From assembly GCA_023415205.1 (NCBI GenBank), contig JAEZLR010000006.1:248001-312000 (forward strand): a DNA stretch of 64,000 nt. The letters are read 5' to 3'. Below the pieces are notes generated by a model. That model ran no database searches, had not been told where the DNA came from, and saw nothing but the letters and a program-made list of their open reading frames with translations. The position numbers and the translations under genes are program-made. Source of the DNA: Bacillota bacterium. Its GTDB lineage: Bacteria; Bacillota; Clostridia; DSM-8532. Below, piece by piece: positions 7,221 through 14,281 of this stretch; the stretch's first letter is position 1; each line of letters opens with the position of its first letter.

Positions 7221-8468
7221 TTAAAGTATACTAGACATCATTTTATAATCATCAACGACACCACCAGAGACAGGTGTCAGTCCTGAATGCAGAAAGCAAG
7301 ACCTGAAGACGGAGGTGGAACCAAACCTCAGACGTAGAAGATCTATGGCATCATCAAGCTTTTTCCTCTTTTCGTTATACGGTTCAAATAAAGAGGTTTG
7401 CATAAGATCATTAGGTACTAATTCTGATACCCGAATCCCCATACCCCTTAAAGCCTTTCCTTCCCAAATCTCATCCATAAGCTCTGAGGCTCTTTCGTAT
7501 ATAGCCATGGTGTTATCAGTTGCGGCCTGGTATTTTCTTTGATGACCTCTTCCTCCCAAATCAGATCCTCTAAGGTAGACAGATACCAGCTTCGCGCAGA
7601 ATCCTGCTTGTCTGATCCGCATACCAACCATTTCGCAGAGAGCAAGTAGAACCTTCCTTGCCTCGTCTTTTCCATCAACATCAAATGGGATGGTGCAGCT
7701 ATTACCGATACCTTTCATTGGTGGCCGAGCGTCAGTTTCAACAAGACTGTTCTCTATCCCATTGGCCAAGTTCCTTATTTGTATTCCCCAACTCTTCAAG
7801 TGATATCTTAACAATTCTGGATCAGCATTTGCTAGATCTCCGATGGTAAGAATATTAAGTCGGTATAGCTTTGGTGCGGTGGCCCTTCCTACCATATAAA
7901 GCTCACTTACTTTTAAAGGCCATAGTTTGGCTTTCATATCATCTTCAGTCAATATTAAATGCACCTTATCAGGTTTTTTCAGATCACCAGCCATCTTAGC
8001 CAGTAATTTGTTCCAGGACACGCCTACATTTACAGTAAAACCTAGTTCATTTTTAATACGGTTCTTCAGTTTATATGCGGCAGATATTGCATCACCATGT
8101 ATGGGTTCCATGCCGCTGTAGTCCAGGAATGCTTCATCAATACTGAATACTTGCACCAAGGGAGAAAAATCATTAAGTATGCTAACTAATTCATTATGGC
8201 ATTGCATGTATAAAGGATAATTAACAGCGGCCACAACTAGCCCTGGGCATTTCTGACGTGCTGAAAATAGTGTTTCACCCGTCTGTATATCAAATTTCTT
8301 CGCTGGCACGGACTTGGCCAAAACAATACCGTGCCGGCTTTCTTCGTCCCCACCTACAACACTAGGAATTTTTCTTAAATCAATGGTTGATCCATGTTGA
8401 ATTCTATAAACTGCTTCCCAAGATAAATAAGCTGAATTTGCATCGACATGCATCACAATTCTATCCAT
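7221..8468 (-). CDS. Y-family translesion DNA polymerase (DinB/UmuC type), SOS-regulated
   Basis: A 415-aa Y-family polymerase carried by the element. The palm carboxylates are visible: D9 in MHVDAN and D111-E112 in FSIDEAFLD. SARQKCPG and VGVSWNKLLAKMAGD are the usual finger and palm motifs, and the little-finger domain fills the C-terminal third. Length and pattern match the UvrX/ImpB-type polymerases on Gram-positive plasmids and elements. It is convergent with toxN. A perfect LexA-type box lies 30 bp upstream of the start. It probably helps the element or host copy damaged DNA and raises mutation rates after damage. Whether it is closer to DinB or UmuC needs an alignment. Confidence 0.92.
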   Translation of the reverse strand: MDRIVMHVDANSAYLSWEAVYRIQHGSTIDLRKIPSVVGGDEESRHGIVLAKSVPAKKFDIQTGETLFSARQKCPGLVVAAVNYPLYMQCHNELVSILNDFSPLVQVFSIDEAFLDYSGMEPIHGDAISAAYKLKNRIKNELGFTVNVGVSWNKLLAKMAGDLKKPDKVHLILTEDDMKAKLWPLKVSELYMVGRATAPKLYRLNILTIGDLANADPELLRYHLKSWGIQIRNLANGIENSLVETDARPPMKGIGNSCTIPFDVDGKDEARKVLLALCEMVGMRIRQAGFCAKLVSVYLRGSDLGGRGHQRKYQAATDNTMAIYERASELMDEIWEGKALRGMGIRVSELVPNDLMQTSLFEPYNEKRKKLDDAIDLLRLRFGSTSVFRSCFLHSGLTPVSGGVVDDYKMMSSIL

Positions 8469-8497
8469 GTCCGCACCCCCAATAAAAAGAATATATC

Positions 8498-8511
8498 AGA
8501 ACATATGTTCT
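8498..8511 (-). promoter_or_regulatory. LexA (SOS) box upstream of the polymerase gene
   Basis: AGAACATATGTTCT contains the palindrome GAACATATGTTC, the core of the Gram-positive LexA (DinR) operator. On the minus strand it follows a TATAAT at 8525-8520, so LexA would cover the transcription start. The same core is repeated at 63672-63683 before a host helicase. Confidence 0.85.
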
Positions 8512-8636
8512 TGTAAATCATTATATTCTTCCATATGCGGTAATTATTATGATATAATAAGCAAAAGCATAGAACTTGACTATTTAATAAACTTGTGGTG
8601 AAAATTCAAATCTTTGAATAGTAGATGGAGGAACAT

Positions 8637-8879
8637 ATGAGAGCTGCAAATGCTGTTAGGTTGGTTGATGAACTTGGCAGAGTAGTGCTGCCAATAGAGT
8701 TAAGAAGAAACTTAAACATTGATATAAAGGATCCGCTTGAGATATATGTAAACGGAAATGAAATATTTCTGAAAAAATATATTCCTAAATGCATTTTTTG
8801 CGAATCTGAAGAGGATGTTGTTAAAAAGATAGGGAAAAATGTTTGCCATAAGTGCATAGTTGAGGTATCAAGGTATTAA
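8637..8879 (+). CDS. AbrB/SpoVT-type transition-state regulator-like protein with zinc-knuckle tail
   Basis: An 80-aa protein. ATG 8637 is preferred because GGAGG (8627-8631) is 5 nt upstream; the in-frame ATG at 8625 has no site. Residues 5-45 are an AbrB-type swapped-hairpin domain (VDELGRVVLPIELRRNL, then a beta strand ending FLKKY). The tail contains CIFC and a later CHKC, a four-cysteine knuckle seen in clostridial AbrB proteins. It likely binds DNA as a dimer or tetramer and controls nearby element genes. The nearest target candidates are the divergent polymerase promoter and its own. Confidence 0.85.
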   Translation: MRAANAVRLVDELGRVVLPIELRRNLNIDIKDPLEIYVNGNEIFLKKYIPKCIFCESEEDVVKKIGKNVCHKCIVEVSRY

Positions 8880-8898
8880 GAGGTCCACTGTGGACCTC
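8880..8898 (+). repeat. 19-bp palindrome, copy 3 of 6
   Basis: GAGGTCCAC-T-GTGGACCTC starts on the base after the AbrB-like gene stop and is followed by TTTCATTT. It is identical to copy 1, 7.6 kb away. Confidence 0.85.
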
Positions 8899-8939
8899 TT
8901 TCATTTACCTCCATAATAGACTCCCCTGAAAATAATGTC

Positions 8940-9063
8940 GCATAACGGTCCGTTTTCACGACGCCGACGAACCGGACCATCAGAGCCTTGCCCTTTAGCG
9001 GTGCTTGCCGCCCGGTGAGACGATATGACAGCAATGACCCGTGAGCACACCTGAAGCGTTATA
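8940..9063 (-). repeat. Structured cassette repeat R1 (attC-like), following the 9128-10108 gene
   Basis: A GC-rich 124-bp element in AT-rich DNA, read on the minus strand after the stop of the upstream gene. Its ends are inverted: ATAACG at 8942-8947 and CGTTAT at 9057-9062. Inside, CGGACC/GGTCCG are also complementary. It shares with R2 and R3 the blocks CACGAC, a CGACGAACCGGACCA-like stretch, CCCTTTAG and GCTTGCCG in the same order. The outer AAC...GTT ends and the imperfect dyad recall integron attC sites. The rest of the gap to 9127 holds nothing I recognise. Confidence 0.7.
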
Positions 9064-9127
9064 ATTGTGATATATGCAGTGTCAAGCCCACAGATCCCAG
9101 AGATGAAACGGATGCGAATCCCTCCAG

Positions 9128-10108
9128 CTATAATTCATAATAAATGTCTATTATACTAAATCGTGAGTTTATGTACTTGTCCCATTTAATACAGGTTTCA
9201 TCATTAGTAAATGTTATGCAGCTATTTATAATGTCTTTATCAGCATTTGTTAACTTTGTTATTATACTATCACTAACCCCAGCATTAATGAGATTGCTTA
9301 TTCCGTACTTTGTTAAACCGGTTGTGTCAGTCCTACCGAAACATTGTGCTATAATATTGGGTATCTTTGATGTGCTTGTTGCCTTACCCCATTGTCTCCC
9401 AGCATGGTCAGTAAACAAGTATTTAGGTACATTATTAAGAATGTTATTTTGAAGCTCCTCTACGAAATACCTAAATTGTTCACTCATCTGTAAAGGTAGT
9501 CTAATGTTAAAACCATTAATGCAAATGTTGTTAGTCACTGTATTGATATTCTCTAGCATTATTTCACGAGCAACATTATACTTTATACCCGTTAACAGCA
9601 TAAGTTTTATACATAAGGATGCAGATGTTTTTTCATATCCTCTTTTCGATCTATGCTTAGATTTTTGCTCCAAATACTTGTCTAGTATATCAATTAATTC
9701 TCTTACTTCCGCATCTGAAAAAGTTGTTATAGGCTCTTTTTCATTAAGTTTCTTACTTTTGCTAATGAATGTATTGACTCTTCCATAATAGGATTTATCA
9801 TCAATTTTAGGAGCTAGAATTTCTTCGTATATATCTTTATTCTTAAAATGATTCTTGTTAATAGCATAAATAAAGAATTGTGCTACAGCGACCGAGTATT
9901 TCCTAGCAATAGATTTGGACTTATATTGAGAATTCTCAATATTAAACTTAATACTTTCAATTATATCATCAGTATCCAACCCTCCAAAAACAGTATCTTC
10001 TAAGGGATACTCTTTACCCTCAAGTATAAAACGTTTAAAGTTATTAATATCGTTTGTGTATCCTAAATTTTGGGATACAAATTCATCAATAAATAAACTA
10101 ATTTCCAT
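9128..10108 (-). CDS. Tyrosine-recombinase-like protein lacking catalytic residues (cassette 3)
   Basis: A 326-aa protein. ATG at 10108 is chosen because AAGGAG lies 8 nt upstream; the GTG at 10117 overlaps that site. Residues 60-110 resemble the SAM-like core-binding domain of phage integrases (SIARKYSVAVAQFFIYAINKNHF). After a linker (TTFSDAEVRELIDIL) comes an integrase-like catalytic fold with LMLLTGIKYNVAREIMLENI in place of the Arg-I box. The Arg is replaced by Lys/Tyr, the HxxR box is replaced by a TKYG-type sequence, and no nucleophile Tyr is in a recognisable context. It is therefore either a non-catalytic regulator or a decayed recombinase. It is co-oriented with the next two genes and followed by repeat R1. 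Confidence 0.6.
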   Translation of the reverse strand: MEISLFIDEFVSQNLGYTNDINNFKRFILEGKEYPLEDTVFGGLDTDDIIESIKFNIENSQYKSKSIARKYSVAVAQFFIYAINKNHFKNKDIYEEILAPKIDDKSYYGRVNTFISKSKKLNEKEPITTFSDAEVRELIDILDKYLEQKSKHRSKRGYEKTSASLCIKLMLLTGIKYNVAREIMLENINTVTNNICINGFNIRLPLQMSEQFRYFVEELQNNILNNVPKYLFTDHAGRQWGKATSTSKIPNIIAQCFGRTDTTGLTKYGISNLINAGVSDSIITKLTNADKDIINSCITFTNDETCIKWDKYINSRFSIIDIYYEL

Positions 10109-10168
10109 ATAATGCACTCCTTACAGGAAGTTTGCTTTTAAACAGCGCCCAACTATATATATTTAAGG

Positions 10169-10322
10169 CACATGACGTGCCGTCTCGCCTATTTTCACGA
10201 CTCGACGAACCGGACCACCGGAGTCCTTCCCTTTAGTGGCGCTTGCCGGTCCGGTGAGACGGTGTGGTAGCAATGACCCTTGATCATGCCCGAAGCGTGA
10301 AAACATTGTTCTATGATGTGGG
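10169..10322 (-). repeat. Structured cassette repeat R2 (attC-like), following the 10365-11150 gene
   Basis: About 150 bp related to R1 and R3 but clearly diverged. Arms TTTTCACG (10192-10199) and CGTGAAAA (10296-10303) are perfect complements. Inside, CCGGACC and GGTCCGG pair, as do CCGTCTC and GAGACGG. The right flank GATGTGGG is shared with R3 as GAAGTGGG. A small dyad GGCAC-ATGAC-GTGCC sits at the left end. It lies between the stop of one minus-strand gene and the start of the next. Confidence 0.75.
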
Positions 10323-10364
10323 AGAGATCTTGAAGCCAATTACTAATAATACTACAGCCATAAT

Positions 10365-11150
10365 TCAATTCTTTTTAACTATTGTTGCAGTCATTTTGCA
10401 ATACCATGTAATACCCCTAATCGACATCATGTCTTTATCAAGTAATTTTCTTATCCTTATGTTTAGTCTGTCATAAATATCATAAAGTTTTGAATTATAC
10501 AAGCATACCCTTGCCTCCTGTTGATAATTAAACCTTGGAAACTTATAAAAGAGTTCCTCTCTTTTATTGGTGGGCTCAATAAAAAATTCTTCCTTTTCAA
10601 ACTCCGTATAATTAATACTTCCCATTTTAAAATCATAGCCATTCATAATTAAGTGTTCCATCAGGGAGTATTTAAAAGGTGCTGGTTGAATCATGAGTTG
10701 TGAATAAACATAATCATTACTTAAAACGTTGGATAATTGGCCGCATGAACTAAAGTAAGTAAACATTCTATCGTCTGGATGGAAAGGTATACGTTGAGTC
10801 CCTAGTTTTAGGTTTTCATATTTTAATAGGTCGGCCGCTTTTATTGTATAAAAACAGAATGTTGGTATGTAATAAGTTGATTTCCTCCTGAGCTTTACAA
10901 ATTCACCATCATTTATTATTTCTATATCACCACGCAATTTTTCAGAATACTCCGCTATGCGTGAATCATTTTTCTTTAATCGTGCAAATATACCTTCGTC
11001 TACATCACCTTGTTCATCGTTTCCTGTCCTCTTCGCACTATCAATATACCTGCCAGGACAAGCAAAACTAATCCATCCATCCTTTATTTGCTTTATCCAT
11101 TTATACTCCCCGAATTTAAAGAGCATTAGTGCATGGTCATCTGGTATCAT
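10365..11150 (-). CDS. Unrecognised 261-aa protein (cassette 2)
   Basis: A soluble protein with no signal peptide or membrane helix. The start is ATG 11150, with GGAGG about 12 nt upstream. The N-terminus reads FKFGEYKWIKQIKDGWISFACPG and is followed by an acidic GDVDEGIF segment. The C-terminal half contains RFNYQQEARVCLYN, a pattern (F/Y-x-Y-Q-x-E-x-R) that I have seen in uncharacterised proteins of defence-type regions but cannot tie to a named family. Its neighbours are a kinase and a recombinase-like gene, and it is flanked by repeats R3 (upstream) and R2 (downstream), so it behaves as a discrete cassette. Confidence 0.65.
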   Translation of the reverse strand: MIPDDHALMLFKFGEYKWIKQIKDGWISFACPGRYIDSAKRTGNDEQGDVDEGIFARLKKNDSRIAEYSEKLRGDIEIINDGEFVKLRRKSTYYIPTFCFYTIKAADLLKYENLKLGTQRIPFHPDDRMFTYFSSCGQLSNVLSNDYVYSQLMIQPAPFKYSLMEHLIMNGYDFKMGSINYTEFEKEEFFIEPTNKREELFYKFPRFNYQQEARVCLYNSKLYDIYDRLNIRIRKLLDKDMMSIRGITWYCKMTATIVKKN

Positions 11151-11199
11151 CGGCTATTTCATCCTCCGCAGTATATTCACTATAAGCAATCCCTTATAG

Positions 11200-11337
11200 C
11201 CCACATCGTCGAACGTTTCGGTTTTACGACGCACCGACAAACCGTGCCAACAGATCTGCCCTATAGCAGCACTTGCCGCCCGGTGAAATACCCGTAAGCA
11301 TGCCCTGTAACGTAAAAGCATTGTTATCTGAAGTGGG
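11200..11337 (-). repeat. Structured cassette repeat R3 (attC-like), following the kinase gene
   Basis: A 138-bp dyad. The outer arms CCCACATC (11200-11207) and GAAGTGGG (11330-11337) pair with one mismatch. The inner arms TTTTACG (11222-11228) and CGTAAAA (11311-11317) pair perfectly. Compared with R2, both arms have lost one base of the same C-G pair, which is a compensatory change. The core CTTGCCGCCCGGTGA is shared with R1. It begins only 8 bp after the kinase stop on the minus strand. Confidence 0.75.
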
Positions 11338-11345
11338 ACGTCCAA

Positions 11346-12626
11346 TTATATTAACGATTTTAACTGTTCCCTTATTCTTATTTCAATTTCTTTTGCTTTT
11401 ATTTCTCGTTCACGAATTTCTATATCTTGTCTTATTTTCGCTTCTCTTCGTTGTTTCTGAATCCTTTGATATATTTCATTTACTTTAGGTAACCAAGACT
11501 TAAAATTGTTTACAATCGAACTGACAACGTTTTCATCATTCGGATGAATGCTAACAATGAAAGCCGTATGTCCTCCATCAATAGAGTCTCTTGCGGTAAA
11601 TAAATGAGTTGGATATGACATTACACTATTATGTGAATATTGGCCAGTGGTTAAAATGCTATTCCATTCAGGAGTAGTAATTTTATTTAGATGGATGATT
11701 AGATTATTATCTTCAAACTCTAAACTCGTTACATTGGGAGGGCTAGACATTATTTCTTCATTGACATTTCTCGCTATTTTTTCTTCAATTATTTTTCTTA
11801 ATTCAATTTTATTTGCTTCTACTTTCAAACGTGTAGTTATTTCAATCAAAACCCGCTCGATCGGATATAGCCTATCGTTCTGATCCTGCCCGATAAGTTC
11901 TTCAACAACGCTATCTAAAAAAGCATAATCACTAAAGTAATCTTCAATCTTCTTATACTTTGTCCCACTAATTACTGTTTTAGTAAACATTTCGTTAAGA
12001 ATTAACCCTAACGCAAAGATATCAGCTCGACCATCAACGCTTTTGCCTTTTATTTTTTGCTCAGGAGCTGCATATAAATAATTTGCAAGCCTTTCAACTG
12101 CTTTAGTTTCTACAGCAGTTACAATATCTTCTTCACAGAAGTGAGCAATTCCAAAGTCCGCTATTATGGCTACATTGGTTTTTGTATTATATAAAATATT
12201 CTCTGGCTTTATATCCCTGTGCCACACTCTTTTTTGATGTGCAAATTCTAAACCTTTAAGTATTTGCGTAAAAATATCAATAACTATATTTGGATCAATT
12301 CCTTTTTCAATTTCTTTCTTTAAGTTGCTCTCGTAGTAAGGCATTACATAGAATAAACAATCTTTATTTCCGTTTCTATATGTACCATAATCTAATACAT
12401 TAATGATATTAGGATGAGTATTTTTTTGACAGAAATTAACTTCGTTTTGGAATCTCTTAACTTTATCTTTTGAGGTAGTATTTTTGTCAATAATTTTGAT
12501 AGCAGCAGAGATATTGTCTATAGCAGTATTTGCAAGGAATACAGTTCCATTACCACCCTGACCAATTTGCTCCTTAATCACATATTCTTCAAATGCTGTT
12601 TCTAAAATGATCCCTTTTTTCAACAT
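11346..12626 (-). CDS. Eukaryotic-type Ser/Thr protein kinase with C-terminal sensor-like extension (cassette 1)
   Basis: A 426-aa protein. The kinase domain (about 14-275) has GQGGNGTVF (P-loop, 22-30), Lys44 in the AIK motif, HRDIKPEN with catalytic Asp138, DFG at 157-159 and APEQ. All catalytic residues are intact. The C-terminal 130 residues form a separate domain (TAFIVSIHPNDENVVSSIVNNF), ending in a long Arg/Glu/Lys-rich coiled coil. No transmembrane helix is visible, unlike the PrkC/Stk1 housekeeping kinases. A soluble kinase in a cargo array next to a toxin-antitoxin locus suggests an abortive-infection role like Stk2, but that is inference. It is the first gene of the minus-strand array. 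Confidence 0.88.
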   Translation of the reverse strand: MLKKGIILETAFEEYVIKEQIGQGGNGTVFLANTAIDNISAAIKIIDKNTTSKDKVKRFQNEVNFCQKNTHPNIINVLDYGTYRNGNKDCLFYVMPYYESNLKKEIEKGIDPNIVIDIFTQILKGLEFAHQKRVWHRDIKPENILYNTKTNVAIIADFGIAHFCEEDIVTAVETKAVERLANYLYAAPEQKIKGKSVDGRADIFALGLILNEMFTKTVISGTKYKKIEDYFSDYAFLDSVVEELIGQDQNDRLYPIERVLIEITTRLKVEANKIELRKIIEEKIARNVNEEIMSSPPNVTSLEFEDNNLIIHLNKITTPEWNSILTTGQYSHNSVMSYPTHLFTARDSIDGGHTAFIVSIHPNDENVVSSIVNNFKSWLPKVNEIYQRIQKQRREAKIRQDIEIREREIKAKEIEIRIREQLKSLI

Positions 12627-12673
12627 TTTTCTCTCCGTCTATTCAGTAATAATATCAAGATCAGATTAGGTAA

Positions 12674-12712
12674 TCAACGGCCCATTTCAGCTAACTACGC
12701 CTTTCACGACAT
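12674..12712 (-). repeat. Partial fourth cassette repeat (relic R4)
   Basis: CAACGG at the left and CTTTCACGAC at 12701-12710 match the left third of R1 (AACGG...TTTTCACGAC) and R2. The rest of the repeat is absent. It lies just upstream of the kinase start, where a preceding cassette would end. It reads as the 3' end of a lost cassette. Confidence 0.45.
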
Positions 12713-12751
12713 GTATCGTACGATCTTCTAATGCAGTTTTTTATGCGATTG

Positions 12752-12886
12752 TCATATAAAATGTCTAAAGGGTGAAATATGCATCTCGATACTAATATCA
12801 TTTTTGCATTTCTCATCTTCATATTCGCAAAGCGGAGCAGCATATAATTTAAGATTCTCTTCGGTAAATTTCATTCTTCTATCCAT
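12752..12886 (-). pseudogene. Remnant of a nucleotidyltransferase-like (CBASS-type) gene start
   Basis: A 44-codon minus-strand frame whose first 30 residues (KFTEENLKLYAAPLCEYEDE, then KCKN) resemble the N-terminus of CD-NTase/nucleotidyltransferase proteins of defence loci, which commonly begin with a K/Y-x-A/S-P-L-S-x-T/E-E pattern. The frame stops shortly after, well before any GSYANxT and DxD catalytic motifs, which are not found nearby. The likeness is from memory and covers few residues. If right, this is the stump of a lost CBASS cyclase next to the relic repeat R4. Confidence 0.4.
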
Positions 12887-12901
12887 AGATGCCCTTTTTC
12901 A

Positions 12902-13342
12902 TTACGCAGCCATTAATAAGTCATAGGTAGTTCTATCAAGAAGGCCATCTGCCTTTAAATCGTTATCCTTCTCAAAAGCTTTGATTGCTGCTTTTGTTTT
13001 CTTACCGATAATACCGTCAGCAGTACCACAGTCATATCCTAAGCTATTCAGCTTTTTTTGAACTGCTTTTATTGTAGATTTTGAAGTTAATGATACCTTT
13101 TTATCAGAAGAGCTAGAAGAACCAGATGAGCTAGTGGAACTGGAAGTATCATAGGGACATTTCCCGCCAGTATGTAGGTGTGGCCCGTAGCCATGGTGAT
13201 AATGGTAGCTCCCTAAACCAGATTTATTTTTATTGTCTTTATGACCTCCGCTTGAATCGGTTCTTCCAGAATGAGCGAATGAAGATAATGAGGAAACGAG
13301 GATCATAACAATAGCTGTGAAGCATGCCAAAAATCTTTTCAT
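12902..13342 (-). CDS. Secreted YHYH-motif protein with C-terminal peptidoglycan-binding domain
   Basis: A 146-aa protein. ATG 13342 is preferred over the GTG at 13351, with GGGGTG upstream. It has a signal peptide (about residues 1-24, ending SSFAHS). A His-rich GHKDNKNKSGLGSYHYHHG...PHLHTGGKCPYD segment follows, broken here only in my wording. Then come a poly-Ser linker and a PG_binding_1 domain in the last 65 residues (IKAVQKKLNSLGYDCGTADG). The YHYH box is common in small secreted Firmicutes proteins and may bind metal. The PG-binding domain should retain it at the cell wall. It could act on the recipient or donor wall, but nothing ties it to transfer. Confidence 0.82.
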   Translation of the reverse strand: MKRFLACFTAIVMILVSSLSSFAHSGRTDSSGGHKDNKNKSGLGSYHYHHGYGPHLHTGGKCPYDTSSSTSSSGSSSSSDKKVSLTSKSTIKAVQKKLNSLGYDCGTADGIIGKKTKAAIKAFEKDNDLKADGLLDRTTYDLLMAA

Positions 13343-13530
13343 AATTTGCACCCCTAACTTAAGTAATCTTACTAATAAATAAGATACAGTTCTGTATGCC
13401 CTCTTATTGAAATGATTCTCTAATGGCTATCTTAAATGATTCAGATCCGGGCATACAAAAAATCATAGTATTTGTGCCTTGCCCGGTTGCAAACAAAGAA
13501 TTGTTATTTAGAATATAAAATTAAGGTAGA

Positions 13531-13896
13531 TTATGTTGCCAAACCTCTTGTATGCCCTTCGTTGTTTTTTCTATTTTTGTCTTTGTGCTTATATTTATCT
13601 AATACGGCCCACACTACATTTTTATCATCTATACTGGCAGATCTATAACAGTTAACCAATTGCATTTCATCACGTGAAAATTGATTAATTTTTTCTTCGC
13701 TCTTACCAAGTAGGTAATCAACAGAGACATCAAAAAAAATAGATAGATCCACAAGAATTTTACTATCTTTGGGAAAGCGATCATTGCTTTCCCAATAGCC
13801 AATTACCCTGTCAGAAATATTTATTTTTATCCCTAACTCTTTCTGAGTTAATCCTTTTTCTTCTCGTAAGTTACGTAAAATGTCTCCAAATTTCAT
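13531..13896 (-). CDS. XRE-family HTH repressor
   Basis: A 121-aa protein with an N-terminal HTH_3 domain (about residues 4-62: LRNLREEKGLTQKELGIKIN, then a recognition helix). The 50-residue charged C-terminal tail probably dimerises. It is divergent from a second HTH gene across a 148-bp region holding a strong promoter and inverted repeats. This is the layout of a phage- or ICE-type regulatory switch, so it is a candidate for the element's master repressor. Confidence 0.88.
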   Translation of the reverse strand: MKFGDILRNLREEKGLTQKELGIKINISDRVIGYWESNDRFPKDSKILVDLSIFFDVSVDYLLGKSEEKINQFSRDEMQLVNCYRSASIDDKNVVWAVLDKYKHKDKNRKNNEGHTRGLAT

Positions 13897-13930
13897 CTAC
13901 CACTATCTCCCAAATAGAGAATACCATAAT

Positions 13931-14004
13931 AGATAAACGGTTACATTGATTCGAACAAATATTTCGTTTATCTGGTTGACTTAGAACAAAATGTTCGATA
14001 TAAT
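13931..14004 (+). promoter_or_regulatory. Divergent control region with strong promoter and two operator-like repeats
   Basis: TTGACT (13976-13981), a 17-bp spacer and TATAAT (13999-14004) form a near-consensus promoter for the rightward HTH gene. Within its spacer lies GAAC-AAAAT-GTTC (13984-13996). Upstream, AGATAAACG (13931-13939) and CGTTTATCT (13965-13973) are perfect 9-bp inverted arms with CGAACAAATATTTCG between them. These are plausible binding sites for one or both flanking XRE proteins. Confidence 0.75.
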
Positions 14005-14044
14005 CTATATAGATAATTCTATTATTAGGAGGATTCCTCTTTCT

Positions 14045-14281
14045 ATGAACAATTTAAAGATATATAGAAAACTTCATAAATTAAGTCAAGAAGAGTTATC
14101 TGTTCTTTTAGGAGTTCATCGTGACTATATTTCAATGCTAGAAAGGGGAAAGAGAACTCCTGGATTTAGGCTTGCAAACAACATCGCTAATTTATTTTGC
14201 ATTAGTGTAGACGAGTTAAATTTTTTTCCAAAGCAATCGAATGAAATGTTCGAAGATAATCTTGTAACCTCAAAAAAGTAA
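14045..14281 (+). CDS. Small XRE-family HTH regulator
   Basis: A 78-aa protein. The longer frame from 13991 starts inside the promoter -10 region and cannot be the transcript start, so ATG 14045 is used; AGGAGG (14027-14032) lies 12 nt upstream. Residues 3-60 form an HTH_3 domain (YRKLHKLSQEELSVLLGVHR), closely similar in layout to chromosomal Cro/CI-like proteins. The rest is a short polar tail. It is likely the antagonist or partner of the divergent repressor. Confidence 0.85.
   Translation: MNNLKIYRKLHKLSQEELSVLLGVHRDYISMLERGKRTPGFRLANNIANLFCISVDELNFFPKQSNEMFEDNLVTSKK

Noticed and set aside
8940..11337. R1-R3 as retron msr/msd units or MITE copies
   Set aside because: No reverse transcriptase is present, all copies face the same way directly after a gene, they are strongly diverged, and no target-site duplications are visible.
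12902..13342. His-rich secreted protein as a metal-resistance determinant
   Set aside because: No metal transporter or regulator is near, and the YHYH segment is common in wall-associated proteins, so no function is assigned.
13984..13996. GAAC-AAAAT-GTTC as a third LexA box
   Set aside because: The half-sites are 5 bp apart rather than 4, and it sits between divergent XRE genes, so an XRE operator is more likely.
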